A stretch of 64,000 bases of DNA, taken from NCBI GenBank assembly GCA_035293565.1, contig DATGMP010000162.1:10969-74968 (forward strand), given 5' to 3'. The position numbers and the translations under genes were made by a program. This document shows, piece after piece, positions 15,644 through 23,930 of the stretch (position 1 is its first letter; every line of letters begins with the position of its first letter). The stretch is from DATGMP01 sp035293565. GTDB taxonomy: Bacteria; Pseudomonadota; Alphaproteobacteria; BOG-932; Roseiterribacteraceae. Below the pieces are notes generated by a model, which did no database searches, was not told the DNA's origin, and saw nothing but the letters and a program-made list of their open reading frames with translations.

Positions 15644-16455
15644 TTCCGCGCGACTACATCACCGAATGGCGCGCCCATGCACCATGGGTGCAGGACTTTC
15701 AGGTCGAGCAGGATCTCGTGATCAGCCGCGCCCTCGTCGAAATCTTCTCGCATCCGCTCCTCCGTGCATCGCTGCTGTTTCGCGGCGGCACGGCGCTCTA
15801 CAAGCTCTACATCACGCCGCCGGCGCGATATTCCGAGGATATCGACCTCGTTCAGATCAATGCCGAGCCGATCGGACCGGTGATGGATGCGTTGCGGGCA
15901 ACGCTCGACCCGTGGCTCGGCAGGTCGCAATGGAAACAGACCGAGGGGCGCGTCACGCTGAACTATCGCTTCGGTTCGGAGGACACGCCGCCGCTGAGCT
16001 TACGCCTGAAAGTCGAGATCAATTCGCGCGAGCACTTCACGTTCTTCGAACGCGTTTCCATTCCCTTCGCCATGTCGTCGCGCTGGTTCACGGGAGCAGC
16101 CGACATCGGGAGCTATCAGCTAAATGAGCTGCTGGGCACCAAGCTGCGTGCGCTCTATCAGCGACGCAAAGGCCGCGACCTATTCGATCTGGCGATCGCG
16201 TTGAAGAATCCAGCGGTCGACCCAACGCGAGTGGTCGAAGCATTCCTCGGCTACATGGAGAAAGACGAGGGTCGCATCAGCCGCGCCTTGTTCGAGCGGA
16301 ACCTCGCGGGCAAAGCAGTGAACTCGCAATTCGTCGCCGACATCGGCCCCATACTGGCGTCAGGCTACGAGTGGGATATGGATCGCGCCATGGCTGAGGT
16401 TTCCTCACGCCTGATTGCGCTTTTGCCCGGTGATCCGTGGAAGCGGGACCAATAG
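15640..16455 (+). CDS. abiEii: AbiEii-family nucleotidyltransferase toxin
   Basis: 271 residues of the AbiEii/AbiGii nucleotidyltransferase family, toxins that act on tRNA or nucleotides. The nucleotidyltransferase motif is intact: LLFRGGTALYKLY then RYSEDIDL (Gly49-Gly50, Asp67 and Asp69). Further down are the conserved IGSYQLNELLGTKLRALYQR and KGRDLFDLAIAL. Start is GTG at 15640 overlapping the antitoxin stop. All expected motifs are present, so it is probably functional. Confidence 0.93.
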   Translation: MIPRDYITEWRAHAPWVQDFQVEQDLVISRALVEIFSHPLLRASLLFRGGTALYKLYITPPARYSEDIDLVQINAEPIGPVMDALRATLDPWLGRSQWKQTEGRVTLNYRFGSEDTPPLSLRLKVEINSREHFTFFERVSIPFAMSSRWFTGAADIGSYQLNELLGTKLRALYQRRKGRDLFDLAIALKNPAVDPTRVVEAFLGYMEKDEGRISRALFERNLAGKAVNSQFVADIGPILASGYEWDMDRAMAEVSSRLIALLPGDPWKRDQ

Positions 16456-16473
16456 CACATCGCCACCCAACTC

Positions 16474-16680
16474 TCATTCAGCCGGGTTGAACGCTGGTTC
16501 GACCCGCTGAGACGTCGCCACCGGCAGCGACCGCATTTTCACCAGGGCGTAGATTGCAGGGATGACAATGAGCGTGAGGATGGTCGATGAGACCATGCCG
16601 CCGATCATCGGCACGGCGATGTACTGCATGACCTCGGAGCCGGTCCCGTGGCTCCAGAAGATCGGCAGAAGCCCGGCCAT
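16474..16680 (-). pseudogene. C-terminal remnant of a second cusA
   Basis: The last 68 residues of a CusA/CzcA-type RND pump (MAGLLPIFWSHGTGSEVMQ, PMIGGMVSSTILTLIVIPAIY). It is near-identical in frame and wording to the end of the full cusA at 24718-27873, but similarity stops at 16680. It is a leftover of duplication or recombination. The 100 bases beyond (16681-16784) show no gene. Confidence 0.85.
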
Positions 16681-16784
16681 GCGCAGGCTTCAGACTGCGA
16701 TCAGAGCGGTGCTGGAGGCGAGACGGCTGCGGCTGTTCAACACGAAATGCAATTGACGGCATCGTCGGAGCAACGCCGTACCTT

Positions 16785-17252
16785 TCAAATTGCTGTATAT
16801 CCGAGGAAGCGCCGCACGAGCCAATGATCGAGTGAGACAACGCCCGGTCCTCGCGTCAGAATGAATATCAGGAGCGACGCCCAAGTGAGATGTTCGATCC
16901 AGTCCTCTGGGTAGACGAACGCCTCGATCACAAAGGTCATGCCGAGCATCGGCAGGGTCGCCAGCCGCGTCGCCAATCCGGCCACGAGAAGGATCGGGCA
17001 GCTGAGCTCGATGCTGGCGGCGAGTGTCGCGGCGGTCGCCGGCGGAAGCACTGGTACCTGGTACTCGTCGCGGAAGAGCGCGATCGTCGTCTGCCAGCTG
17101 GCGATCTTCGTGAGTCCGGAATTCCAGAACACGGCAGCGATGCTGATGCGGAACAGCAGCTGCAGGATCGCGAGCGGGAAACGCTGGAGCCACCCAATGA
17201 CGCGAAACAGGCGCCCACGTGCGCCGCCGACCCTGGTGCCCGGATTCATCAT
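16785..17252 (-). CDS. DoxX-family membrane protein of the bufferin cluster
   Basis: 155 residues, four predicted membrane segments, with typical DoxX wording: LLFRISIAAVFWNSGLTKI, LVAGLATRLATLPMLGMTFVIEAFVYP. It is the last gene of the array and its ATG overlaps the bufC stop (ATGATGA). DoxX proteins are frequent partners of bufferin operons. Membrane function unknown; a role in redox or export is only suggested. Confidence 0.88.
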   Translation of the reverse strand: MMNPGTRVGGARGRLFRVIGWLQRFPLAILQLLFRISIAAVFWNSGLTKIASWQTTIALFRDEYQVPVLPPATAATLAASIELSCPILLVAGLATRLATLPMLGMTFVIEAFVYPEDWIEHLTWASLLIFILTRGPGVVSLDHWLVRRFLGYTAI

Positions 17253-18049
17253 GATTGGCGAGCTGCCCCCGTTGCGGTGGCGAGGGAGACGGCGACGAGG
17301 GCGCCGTCGTGAAAGAGATCGGCGAAGCTTTTCGTCATGTCGAAAGGATGATTGGTGCCGAGTGCGGCGTCGGCGGCCGCATGCAAGGCCAATCCGCGGG
17401 ACAACGTGTGGCGAAACGTGAAGGTTGCCACATCAAGCGACCGCAGCACGATCTCGCCGGCGCGCCGGCTGACTTCGAGGCAGACAGAGCCGGCGGCAGG
17501 GTAGATCGCCGCGTCCTCCTCTTTGCCAGGGCGGTTGGCGTGCCAAATCCGGTCGACCGGCCAGGGCGACGCCAGATACCCGAACGACGGGTGCAGCGAA
17601 AATACGAGCCGGGGCGTATCTTCCGGATCGATGCCGGCAAGAGCTGCCGGCTTCAGCGGCTCGATGTCGGCGGCATGAGCAGCGACATTCATCAGCCACT
17701 CGAGACGCGCCACGTCCGGCAGATAGACGAGGTGCTGACACGGCGGAAAATCGGCCAGGAAACGGGCAAACTGTGCGCCGTACGCCGACAGGCAGGCTCG
17801 CTCCGGCGGTCCTATGCGCAAGAACTCATAGGCGGCATAGGCGAAAAACCGCGCATCGACCAGCCGGCAAACCGCCGGGAAGGTGTCCTTGAGCACATCG
17901 GCGAGCGAGGCAAACACGTTGTTGCGATAGACGTCGAGCCGCTTGTCGGCGTCCAGCCCGTCGGGAAGGATCACGTCGCTGATGGCGGTCGCGTCGCCCT
18001 CGAGAAGCGCGCGGCGGAAATCCCGCTGCAATTCAAGCAACGGGAGCAT
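17249..18049 (-). CDS. bufC: BufC-like DUF2063 protein (MNIO partner)
   Basis: 266 residues of the DUF2063 (HvfC/BufC) family, the recognition partner that helps the MNIO enzyme bind the precursor. N-terminal part: LLELQRDFRRALLEGDATAI, then DKRLDVYRNNVFASLADVLKDTFP, and FLADFPPCQHLVYLPDVARLEW, which are typical. The start at 18049 overlaps the end of bufB by 17 bases. The frame is open further upstream, but that region overlaps bufB. Full family length. Confidence 0.88.
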   Translation of the reverse strand: MLPLLELQRDFRRALLEGDATAISDVILPDGLDADKRLDVYRNNVFASLADVLKDTFPAVCRLVDARFFAYAAYEFLRIGPPERACLSAYGAQFARFLADFPPCQHLVYLPDVARLEWLMNVAAHAADIEPLKPAALAGIDPEDTPRLVFSLHPSFGYLASPWPVDRIWHANRPGKEEDAAIYPAAGSVCLEVSRRAGEIVLRSLDVATFTFRHTLSRGLALHAAADAALGTNHPFDMTKSFADLFHDGALVAVSLATATGAARQS

Positions 18050-18902
18050 CGATCGCTCCCATGGCCTGAGCAATGCGCTCGGCCTTCTGCGCCTCGTCCA
18101 GAAGGACCGAAAGTTCGGGGATCTGCTTGTCCCATTCAACGAGACTGGGGACAGCACCGAAGCGCGCGACGGCCCGACGGTAGAGATCCCACACCGCTGG
18201 CGCCACGGGCGAGCCGTGGTCATCGATGAGAAGGGGTCGGTCGTGACGCCGATCGACGAAATGCCCGGCGAGGTGAACCTCGGCGACGCTATCGGCCGGG
18301 AGCGCATCGAGATACGCGGCGGCGTCGAGGCCGAAATTGGCGCAGGAAACGTGGATGTTGTTGACGTCACAGAGGAGACGGCAGCAGGTCCGCCGCACGA
18401 GCTCGGCCAGGAATTCCGGCTCGGAAATCGTCGAATGGCGGAACCGCAAATAGGCGGATGGATTCTCCACAAGGACCGGCCGGCCGAGGACGTACTGCAC
18501 ATGCCGGACGTTGCTGGTGACGACATCGAGCGCCTCCTCGGTGTAAGGCAGCGGCAAGAGATCGTTGAGGTAGCTGCCGTCGACGACGCTCCAGGAGAGA
18601 TGCTCGGAGATGAGAAACGGCTCCGTGCGCCGAATCAAGCGGCGCAGGCGCTGCAGGTGCTCGGCATCGATCCCCTTAGCGCTGCCAAGCGATAGGCCGA
18701 CGCCGTGGAAGCTGATTGGATAGTCGCGGCGGATCGCATCGAGCCTCGCGAGCGCGGGCCCGCCACCCATGTAGTTCTCGGGATGGACTTCGAACCATCC
18801 GATCGCGGGCCGCGTCGCGAGGATCTCGACCACGTGCGGACCACGCAGGCCGATCCCGACTGCGGTCGGGATCGAGCCTGCCTCGCCTGTTCGCTCGACC
18901 AT
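18033..18902 (-). CDS. bufB: BufB, MNIO-type (DUF692) post-translational modification enzyme
   Basis: 289 residues of the DUF692 / multinuclear non-haem iron-dependent oxidative (MNIO) family. MNIO enzymes oxidise cysteines of RiPP precursors, giving thiooxazoles in bufferins. Iron-ligand motifs are visible in order: HPENYMGGG, FHGVGLSL, ISEHLSW, VENPSAY, CDVNNIHVS, HLAGHFVD and DDHGSPV. It follows bufA1 after 30 bases. The precursor, MNIO enzyme and DUF2063 partner in this order define a bufferin operon. Confidence 0.95.
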   Translation of the reverse strand: MVERTGEAGSIPTAVGIGLRGPHVVEILATRPAIGWFEVHPENYMGGGPALARLDAIRRDYPISFHGVGLSLGSAKGIDAEHLQRLRRLIRRTEPFLISEHLSWSVVDGSYLNDLLPLPYTEEALDVVTSNVRHVQYVLGRPVLVENPSAYLRFRHSTISEPEFLAELVRRTCCRLLCDVNNIHVSCANFGLDAAAYLDALPADSVAEVHLAGHFVDRRHDRPLLIDDHGSPVAPAVWDLYRRAVARFGAVPSLVEWDKQIPELSVLLDEAQKAERIAQAMGAIDAPVA

Positions 18903-18932
18903 CGGGCTGACCCGTCGCTCAGCCCGCGGGCG

Positions 18933-19199
18933 CTAAGCCTTGGGGGTGAGGCTCGCTCCCTGGATCTTTGTGCAGGTGCCGACCGGCACATAGATCCACG
19001 ATTTCGGGTCATTGGCGTGTTTGGCCTCGCCGGCACAGGAATGGCTGTTGGAAGCGCCGCAATCGTTCTTGCCGGCCGCCGCGATGCCGTAGCATTTCTC
19101 GGCTTTGAATGTCGGCTCCGGAGCGGGGCCGGCGTTGGCGAGCAGCGGCGCCGCGACCGTCGCGGCGACCGCGGAAGCGATGAGCATGGACGTTTTCAT
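18933..19199 (-). CDS. bufA1: BufA1 bufferin precursor (DUF2282)
   Basis: 88-residue precursor: signal peptide (about 1-23, ending ANA), then EKCYGIAAAGKNDCG and SNSHSCAGEAKHANDPKSW, with a last Cys in PVGTC. The four cysteines are 36, 47, 55 and 76. This is the DUF2282/BufA1 layout, whose studied members carry thiooxazoles and sequester copper in the periplasm. Ribosome site GGAGGAG lies just upstream. It sits in a mercury operon; whether it also binds mercury is a question, not an observation. Confidence 0.93.
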   Translation of the reverse strand: MKTSMLIASAVAATVAAPLLANAGPAPEPTFKAEKCYGIAAAGKNDCGASNSHSCAGEAKHANDPKSWIYVPVGTCTKIQGASLTPKA

Positions 19200-19229
19200 T
19201 GAGCTTCTCCTCCCGGCCCGTGGGAACCG

Positions 19230-19246
19230 TTGACCTCGGCGTCCGG
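19230..19246 (-). repeat. 17-bp leader repeat, copy A (upstream of bufA1)
   Basis: TTGACCTCGGCGTCCGG on the plus strand, repeated exactly at 19714-19730. Each copy lies about 31 bases from a gene start on the minus strand (19199 and 19682), with weaker similarity on both sides. It may be a shared regulatory site or a duplicated leader. Confidence 0.6.
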
Positions 19247-19337
19247 GTATACCGAGACCGTTATGCTGCAGGCGCTCTCGATAAGGCGCGTAGCGCCATC
19301 CAGAAGAGCAAAGCCGACGAGGATCATTGTCGCGCCT

Positions 19338-19682
19338 TCACCGTCCATGACAAGAAGCGGCCCGCGCATCCGCGGGAAGGAAAAGCGCGAACAGCGCGTC
19401 GACGGCATCACGCGCGTTTTCCGGCGCGGTGATCATGAGATGAATCGCGTCAGGATCCTCCTGAAGCTCAAAGCGGAGGAAGCTGCAGCATGCTTGCTCC
19501 GCGACAACTAACTCCCGTACGTGCGAACTGGCAGCGATATCGTAACTGAGCCGGAGACTGAACTCCTCTCGCCGATGACGTCGAAGAAACCTGCTCGTCA
19601 GCTCTTGGATTTTTCCCGCCCGATCCTTGAAGGCGTTGGGAAGCAGCGTGCAGGCGATCGGCTTTGACCCGGTGTCGGCCAT
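19338..19682 (-). CDS. Hypothetical protein with vicinal cysteines, mer-associated
   Basis: 114 residues, no signal peptide, beta-rich: ACTLLPNAFKDRAGKIQELTSRFL, then ELVVAEQACCSFLRFELQ with a CC pair, then AIHLMITAPENARDAVDALFALF. The pattern resembles small unnamed proteins next to mer genes in rhizobia, from memory. The CC pair suggests metal or thiol chemistry (inference). It lies between merB and bufA1, with copy B of the leader repeat just upstream. Confidence 0.75.
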   Translation of the reverse strand: MADTGSKPIACTLLPNAFKDRAGKIQELTSRFLRRHRREEFSLRLSYDIAASSHVRELVVAEQACCSFLRFELQEDPDAIHLMITAPENARDAVDALFALFLPADARAASCHGR

Positions 19683-19713
19683 GATTTCCCATCCTCACCT
19701 CGTCCCGAGATCA

Positions 19714-19730
19714 TTGACCTCGGCGTCCGG
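19714..19730 (-). repeat. 17-bp leader repeat, copy B
   Basis: Identical to 19230-19246; placed 32 bases before the start of the gene at 19682. Confidence 0.6.
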
Positions 19731-19765
19731 CTATATCGAGGCTACCATGCAGTCGGCAATCTCAA

Positions 19766-20440
19766 TCAGGCACGGCGCCCCAGCTCCGTCCCGAAGTTTC
19801 TGGCGTTCAACCGCTTCGCCAGCGTGAAAGCTTCGTCGAGTGTACAGAGGAAAGTGCCGGGATGCTTTGCGGTCCAGCGTTCGCCCGACGTGCGCGAGGT
19901 GAAGAAGAATATGTAATGGCAGAAGCTCGCCATGATATTGGCGGCGGACGTGCCGAAGGCTTCCGCATCGGGCCGAATGAAGGAGATGACGGCGTCGCCG
20001 GGTTCGACGGACTCGATCCCGCTCGGCGTCACGGTCAATCGCACGAGCTCGCGGGTTTCCGGATCAGGCGAGGTGACGCGCGCAGGTCGGCCGAGAACTT
20101 CCGGAATGAAGAGGCTGTCCCAGGCGCACCAGGTCCAGAGCGCACGGCCATTCACCTCGAAACGATGATGCATCGGTGCCGTCGCAAGCCCGCCGAAGCC
20201 GAGGACGCGGCCTTGCGGGTCGGGATAGGTAAAGCACTTAATCGCATCGCGTTCGAGCAGCGCGCGCGCCGCAGCGGGCGTGGTGTCGAGCGCGCGAGCG
20301 AACTGCTCGGCGTCGACGGCACGCCCTTTGGCGAGCTCCCGATAGAGAGCCACCGCCGCGCCCTGCTCCTCCGGAGAGAAGGATTTGAGATGCGGCGCCA
20401 AGGTTTCCCAATACTCATCGACTGTCGGTCGGTCGCTCAT
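19766..20440 (-). CDS. merB: Organomercurial lyase MerB
   Basis: 224 residues. MerB cleaves carbon-mercury bonds and hands Hg(II) to MerA. Catalytic residues are present: WCAWDSLF (Cys105, Asp108) and ASFCHYIFFF (Cys174), with FTSRTSGERWTAKHPGTFL after them. An N-terminal helical domain (SPEEQGAAVALYRELAKG) is also visible. Intact length. It lies between merA and the small CC protein. This is the working copy, while 22941-23645 is broken. Confidence 0.95.
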   Translation of the reverse strand: MSDRPTVDEYWETLAPHLKSFSPEEQGAAVALYRELAKGRAVDAEQFARALDTTPAAARALLERDAIKCFTYPDPQGRVLGFGGLATAPMHHRFEVNGRALWTWCAWDSLFIPEVLGRPARVTSPDPETRELVRLTVTPSGIESVEPGDAVISFIRPDAEAFGTSAANIMASFCHYIFFFTSRTSGERWTAKHPGTFLCTLDEAFTLAKRLNARNFGTELGRRA

Positions 20441-20459
20441 TGCCTCAATCTCCTATCTC

Positions 20460-21899
20460 TCATCCGGCGCAGCACGAGAGCTTCGCGACATCCTTGCTGA
20501 AGGCGAGCGCCGCGAGCTTCAGGCCCTCGACCGTCGTGAGGTAGGGGAAGATCGCGTCGGCGAGCGCATCGACGGTGAGCCCGCTCCTGATCGCCAGCGC
20601 TGCCGTCTGGATGCTGTCGGCGCCTTCGGGCGCAAGGATGTGTGCGCCGAGGAGCTTGCCGCTCGCCGCCTCGGCAACGAGCTTGATGAGCCCGCGGGTG
20701 TCGCGGGCCGCCAGCGCACGCGGTACGTAGCTCAGATCGATCGTCGACGTCTTGACGCGAAGCCCGCGATCGAGCGCCGCGGTCTCGGTGAGGCCAACGC
20801 TCGCGACTTGCGGGTCGGTGAAAACGATCGCCGGCATCGCGCTCGCGTCATAGCGCTTGCTGTCGCCGTTGAGCGCGTTCTGCGCGGCGAGCTTTGCGCC
20901 ATAGGCCGCCATGTAGACGAACTGGTCGCGTCCCGTCACATCGCCCGCGGCATAGGTGCGGAGCCGTGTGGTACGCATCCGGTCGTCGACCTTGATACCG
21001 CCATTGGCCATGAGTGCGACACCGGCTTCCGCCAGGCCAAAGCCGTCGGTATTGGGTTGGCGTCCCGTGGTGATGAGCACTCGCTCCGCAGTGATCGCCT
21101 CAGTGCGGCCATCGGCCGTGACCGCGAGCGCGATGCCGTCGGGCGTTTGGCGAATCTCGCGATAAGAGAGCCCGTCGCGAACGGCGATGCCCTCGTCGCC
21201 GAAATACTGGGTCAAGGCATGGCTGATCTCAGGCTCCGCCTCTGGCAGCAGGCGGCGGCGCGTCGCAATCGTCACCTTGACGCCGGCGCGCGCGAACATC
21301 TGGCCGAGCTCGCAGCCGATATAGCCGCCGCCGATCACGAGCAGCGACTTCGGCAGCTGCTCGAGCTCGAGCGCCGTCGTACTGGTGAGATATGGCACCG
21401 TCTCGATCCCGGCGATCGACGGGAGAGCCGCCCGGGCGCCGGTCGCGATGATGACCTTGCCGGCCTTGACGAGATCGCCATTGACGATTACGCCCTGCTC
21501 GCTGAGACGCGCCGCACCCTCGCGGTAGGCGATCGTGTTATAGCTCGGCAGGAGATCGACGTATTTCGCCTGCCGGAGCGACGACACGAGCTCGTCCTTC
21601 TGATGGATGAGGGCGCGCCAGTCGGTGATCCTGCCTTCCGACCGGATGCCGGCGAAGCGCGCGGCGGCGTCTGCCTGATGCAGCGTCTCGGTCGCACGGA
21701 TCATCGTCTTCGACGGCAAGCAGCCGACATTGATGCAGGTCCCGCCGATGGTGCCGTGACCGATCAGCGCAACGTTCGCGCCCAGCTCCGCCGCGGTGAT
21801 CGCTGCCGAGAAGCCGGCGGAGCCGGCGCCGATGACCGCGAGGTCATAGCTCCCGTTCATCGTCTTCGCGCTCGGGGCGCAGCAATCATGCGTGGTCAT
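20460..21899 (-). CDS. merA: Mercuric reductase MerA
   Basis: 479 residues; NADPH-dependent flavoenzyme that reduces Hg(II) to Hg(0). FAD motif GAGSAG (24-29), active-site GGTCINVGCLPSK (Cys55 and Cys60), a second dinucleotide fold at LLVIGGGYIGCELGQ, and C-terminal SCCAG. It lacks the usual N-terminal metal-binding domain but has an HDCC motif at residues 4-7. ATG at 21899 follows GGAG with 9-base spacing; the frame is open to 21935. Next to merP and merB. Confidence 0.95.
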   Translation of the reverse strand: MTTHDCCAPSAKTMNGSYDLAVIGAGSAGFSAAITAAELGANVALIGHGTIGGTCINVGCLPSKTMIRATETLHQADAAARFAGIRSEGRITDWRALIHQKDELVSSLRQAKYVDLLPSYNTIAYREGAARLSEQGVIVNGDLVKAGKVIIATGARAALPSIAGIETVPYLTSTTALELEQLPKSLLVIGGGYIGCELGQMFARAGVKVTIATRRRLLPEAEPEISHALTQYFGDEGIAVRDGLSYREIRQTPDGIALAVTADGRTEAITAERVLITTGRQPNTDGFGLAEAGVALMANGGIKVDDRMRTTRLRTYAAGDVTGRDQFVYMAAYGAKLAAQNALNGDSKRYDASAMPAIVFTDPQVASVGLTETAALDRGLRVKTSTIDLSYVPRALAARDTRGLIKLVAEAASGKLLGAHILAPEGADSIQTAALAIRSGLTVDALADAIFPYLTTVEGLKLAALAFSKDVAKLSCCAG

Positions 21900-22040
21900 C
21901 GGAAAACTCCGGGTCATCGAGCAGCATTGGCCCACAAGTGCAGGACGCTGCCGAAAGCGGTGTTCTTCCGCCGTCGTTCGGCCGATCGGCCGGGCGCAGC
22001 AGCGTCGAGTAGCGCCCGACTCTTTCCGGCCCGCGGGCCT

Positions 22041-22343
22041 CTAATTCCTGAGATGCGACGGAAAACCTGCGTTCGTCACGGCAGCGACCAGGGTCTCAAC
22101 CTTCGTCGTCACGTCGTTAAAGGTGACGGTCGCCACCGCGCCCGAATTGTCCTTCGCCTGGACGACTTGCACCGCCTTCACGCCGTCGACCCGCGAGAGC
22201 GTCTTTTTCACGATTGGACCGCAGAGCTCGCAGGTCGCGTTCTCAACATCGAGAACGACGGTTTTCTCGGCCGCCCGCGCCGCTAAAGGCGACAGCGTGG
22301 TGACCAGGGCGATTGCGGCGGCGGCGACACCAATGCGAAGCAT
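22041..22343 (-). CDS. merP: Periplasmic mercury-binding protein MerP
   Basis: 100 residues: signal peptide (about 1-24, AARA) and a ferredoxin-like HMA domain with ATCELCGP (Cys38, Cys41). It passes Hg(II) to MerT. The central Cys-x-x-Cys pair is typical, and the C-terminal AVTNAGFPS matches the family. Placed between merT and merA as usual. Confidence 0.93.
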   Translation of the reverse strand: MLRIGVAAAAIALVTTLSPLAARAAEKTVVLDVENATCELCGPIVKKTLSRVDGVKAVQVVQAKDNSGAVATVTFNDVTTKVETLVAAVTNAGFPSHLRN

Positions 22344-22373
22344 GATCCTTCTCCTTTGTGACGGATGATGGGA

Positions 22374-22787
22374 TTACAGGAAGTATGGAGCGATCTTGGG
22401 GAAGCCGAGGGCGATGACGACCAGCACCGTCGCTGTCCAAAGACCGATTTTGGCAATGCGGCCGGAACTCGGCTTGGCGCAATAGGACCCGTCGGCGCAG
22501 GCGACCTTGGGCTTGCGATAGACGAGATAGAAGCCATAACCGAGGAAGCCGACGGTGACGGCGGCGAAGATCGGCTGATAGGGCTCGAGCGCGGTCAGAT
22601 TGCTGATCCAGGCGCCGCTGATGCCGAGCATGAAGAGCGCGAAGGGCACGACGCAGCACGAGGCCGCAGCCAAGGCGGCCACGATTCCACCCACCGATAT
22701 CAGCCCCGCCTTGCGGCTGGACGGGTCTGTTTGGCCGGCGTCCCGTGTGACTGGCCCGGCGAATGTCTGCGGCATGGACTCGTTCAT
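22374..22787 (-). CDS. merT: Mercuric transporter MerT
   Basis: 137 residues, three membrane segments. First-helix vicinal pair AASCCVVPFAL (Cys44, Cys45) and the cytoplasmic pair in KVACADGSYCA (Cys97, Cys103) match MerT. An AGAGG site lies before the ATG at 22787; the frame remains open to 22874. It moves Hg(II) from MerP into the cytoplasm for MerA. Confidence 0.93.
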   Translation of the reverse strand: MNESMPQTFAGPVTRDAGQTDPSSRKAGLISVGGIVAALAAASCCVVPFALFMLGISGAWISNLTALEPYQPIFAAVTVGFLGYGFYLVYRKPKVACADGSYCAKPSSGRIAKIGLWTATVLVVIALGFPKIAPYFL

Positions 22788-22940
22788 CGTTCTAGCCTCT
22801 TTCCCGATGACTGGAGAGAAGATGGGTTCTGTAGCAAGTACAGGTTCAAGCGAAAAATTCGCGCTGAGGAACACGGTTCCGTGAGGCTTGTTTGGTCGCG
22901 GTTATTCTCAATTTGCGCCGGGAAAAATGTGTCCCGCCGG

Positions 22941-23645
22941 TCACACGCTTAGATCGAGATCGGGATAGCGCAAGGCGTTTCGCTGGCGCGCGAAGACCTG
23001 CGCCTCCGCAAGGGTAACGTATCCCACGTCTCGGCGGCCCTTCGACCACGCTTTGAATGATTGCTCGTCCCTGAAGAGGCTGACGTGATCGCAGAACGCC
23101 TTTCGAAGATTGTCGCAGCACGCCTTGGTGTCGGGCGTGACGATCGATACGACGCAAGCGGCTAGCTTCGCCCCGCGCACTTCGCCGGGCGCCAGTTCGA
23201 CGGTCAATTCTGCATTCGAGCCGGGACAGCGCGTGATCAGAACCGCCGGGTTGCGGAGGATCTCCGGAAGGAAGAGGGCATCGAAGGCGCACCAGGTGTA
23301 GAGAGTGAATCAGCCTATGACGAATTGATGATGCGTCGGTGCGAGGCTCAGGCCGCCATACGCCGTGACCGCGCCGCGATCGTCGAACGCCACCGCTGAA
23401 GGGAGGAATTCGCGCAGAAAAGGCTCGACGCGGTCCCGCGAGAGGTCGCAGGCATCGGCAAGGTCGTTGCGCGCCACCGGCGCCCCGCGGCCGAGCAATC
23501 GGTAGAGCGCTATGCTCAGCCTCTGCATTTCGGGCGTGTTTGTCGCCGGGACGCGTCGTTTCAGATAATCACCAAATGCCTCACGGGCGTCGAGCGTGTG
23601 TGCGTCCTGTTCCAACGAGATCTCCATATCTGGGTACAGCTTCAA
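22941..23645 (-). pseudogene. Second merB copy with an in-frame TGA
   Basis: Reads as MerB through APTHHQFVIG (codon 111), then TGA at 23310-23312, then in the same frame FTLYTWCAFDALFLPEI and KAFCDHVSLF. The catalytic Cys residues are therefore still encoded beyond the stop. The stop aligns to a non-catalytic Gly-like position (GGA to TGA is a single change). The last 60 residues after YPDLDLSV end normally. Probably a nonsense-mutated paralogue, different from the merB at 19766. Confidence 0.85.
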
Positions 23646-23696
23646 TCGATAAAACTGAGACGCCGACTACGGTCCGGTGAGCCTATGCGACCGAAA

Positions 23697-23930
23697 TCAG
23701 AGCTTCGTTTGGCGCTGGAGTCGCGTCTTCCTCGCGTGAAGGATAGCGTAGGCAAGAGGGCCAATAGCGATGGTGACGCCCAAGACCGCCGCCGCGTTCA
23801 GCCCACTCAGCCACGCGACGAAGCCGCCGAGAAGCGAGACAACGCCCGCCGGCCCGAGACAGCACAGCAATACCAGCGGCGCAACCAACGCAGCGGTCAA
23901 GAATCCGGCGGCCGGCCTCTCGCTCACCAT
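23697..23930 (-). CDS. MerF-like small membrane protein
   Basis: 77 residues with two membrane segments: AALVAPLVLLCCLGPAGVV with vicinal Cys in the first helix and LGVTIAIGPLAYAILHARK in the second. This resembles small mercury permeases (MerF/MerE type). It is the first gene of the minus-strand mer array, and the region upstream holds the merR operator. Assignment is by topology and CC pair, so the exact family is uncertain. Confidence 0.7.
   Translation of the reverse strand: MVSERPAAGFLTAALVAPLVLLCCLGPAGVVSLLGGFVAWLSGLNAAAVLGVTIAIGPLAYAILHARKTRLQRQTKL

Noticed and set aside
20385..22286. Plus-strand open frame of 633 codons
   Set aside because: Antisense to merA and neighbours; no recognisable motif, composition of a shadow frame.
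23310..23312. Selenocysteine codon in the second merB
   Set aside because: TGA aligns with a non-catalytic Gly position and no selenocysteine insertion hairpin was evident; a nonsense change is simpler.
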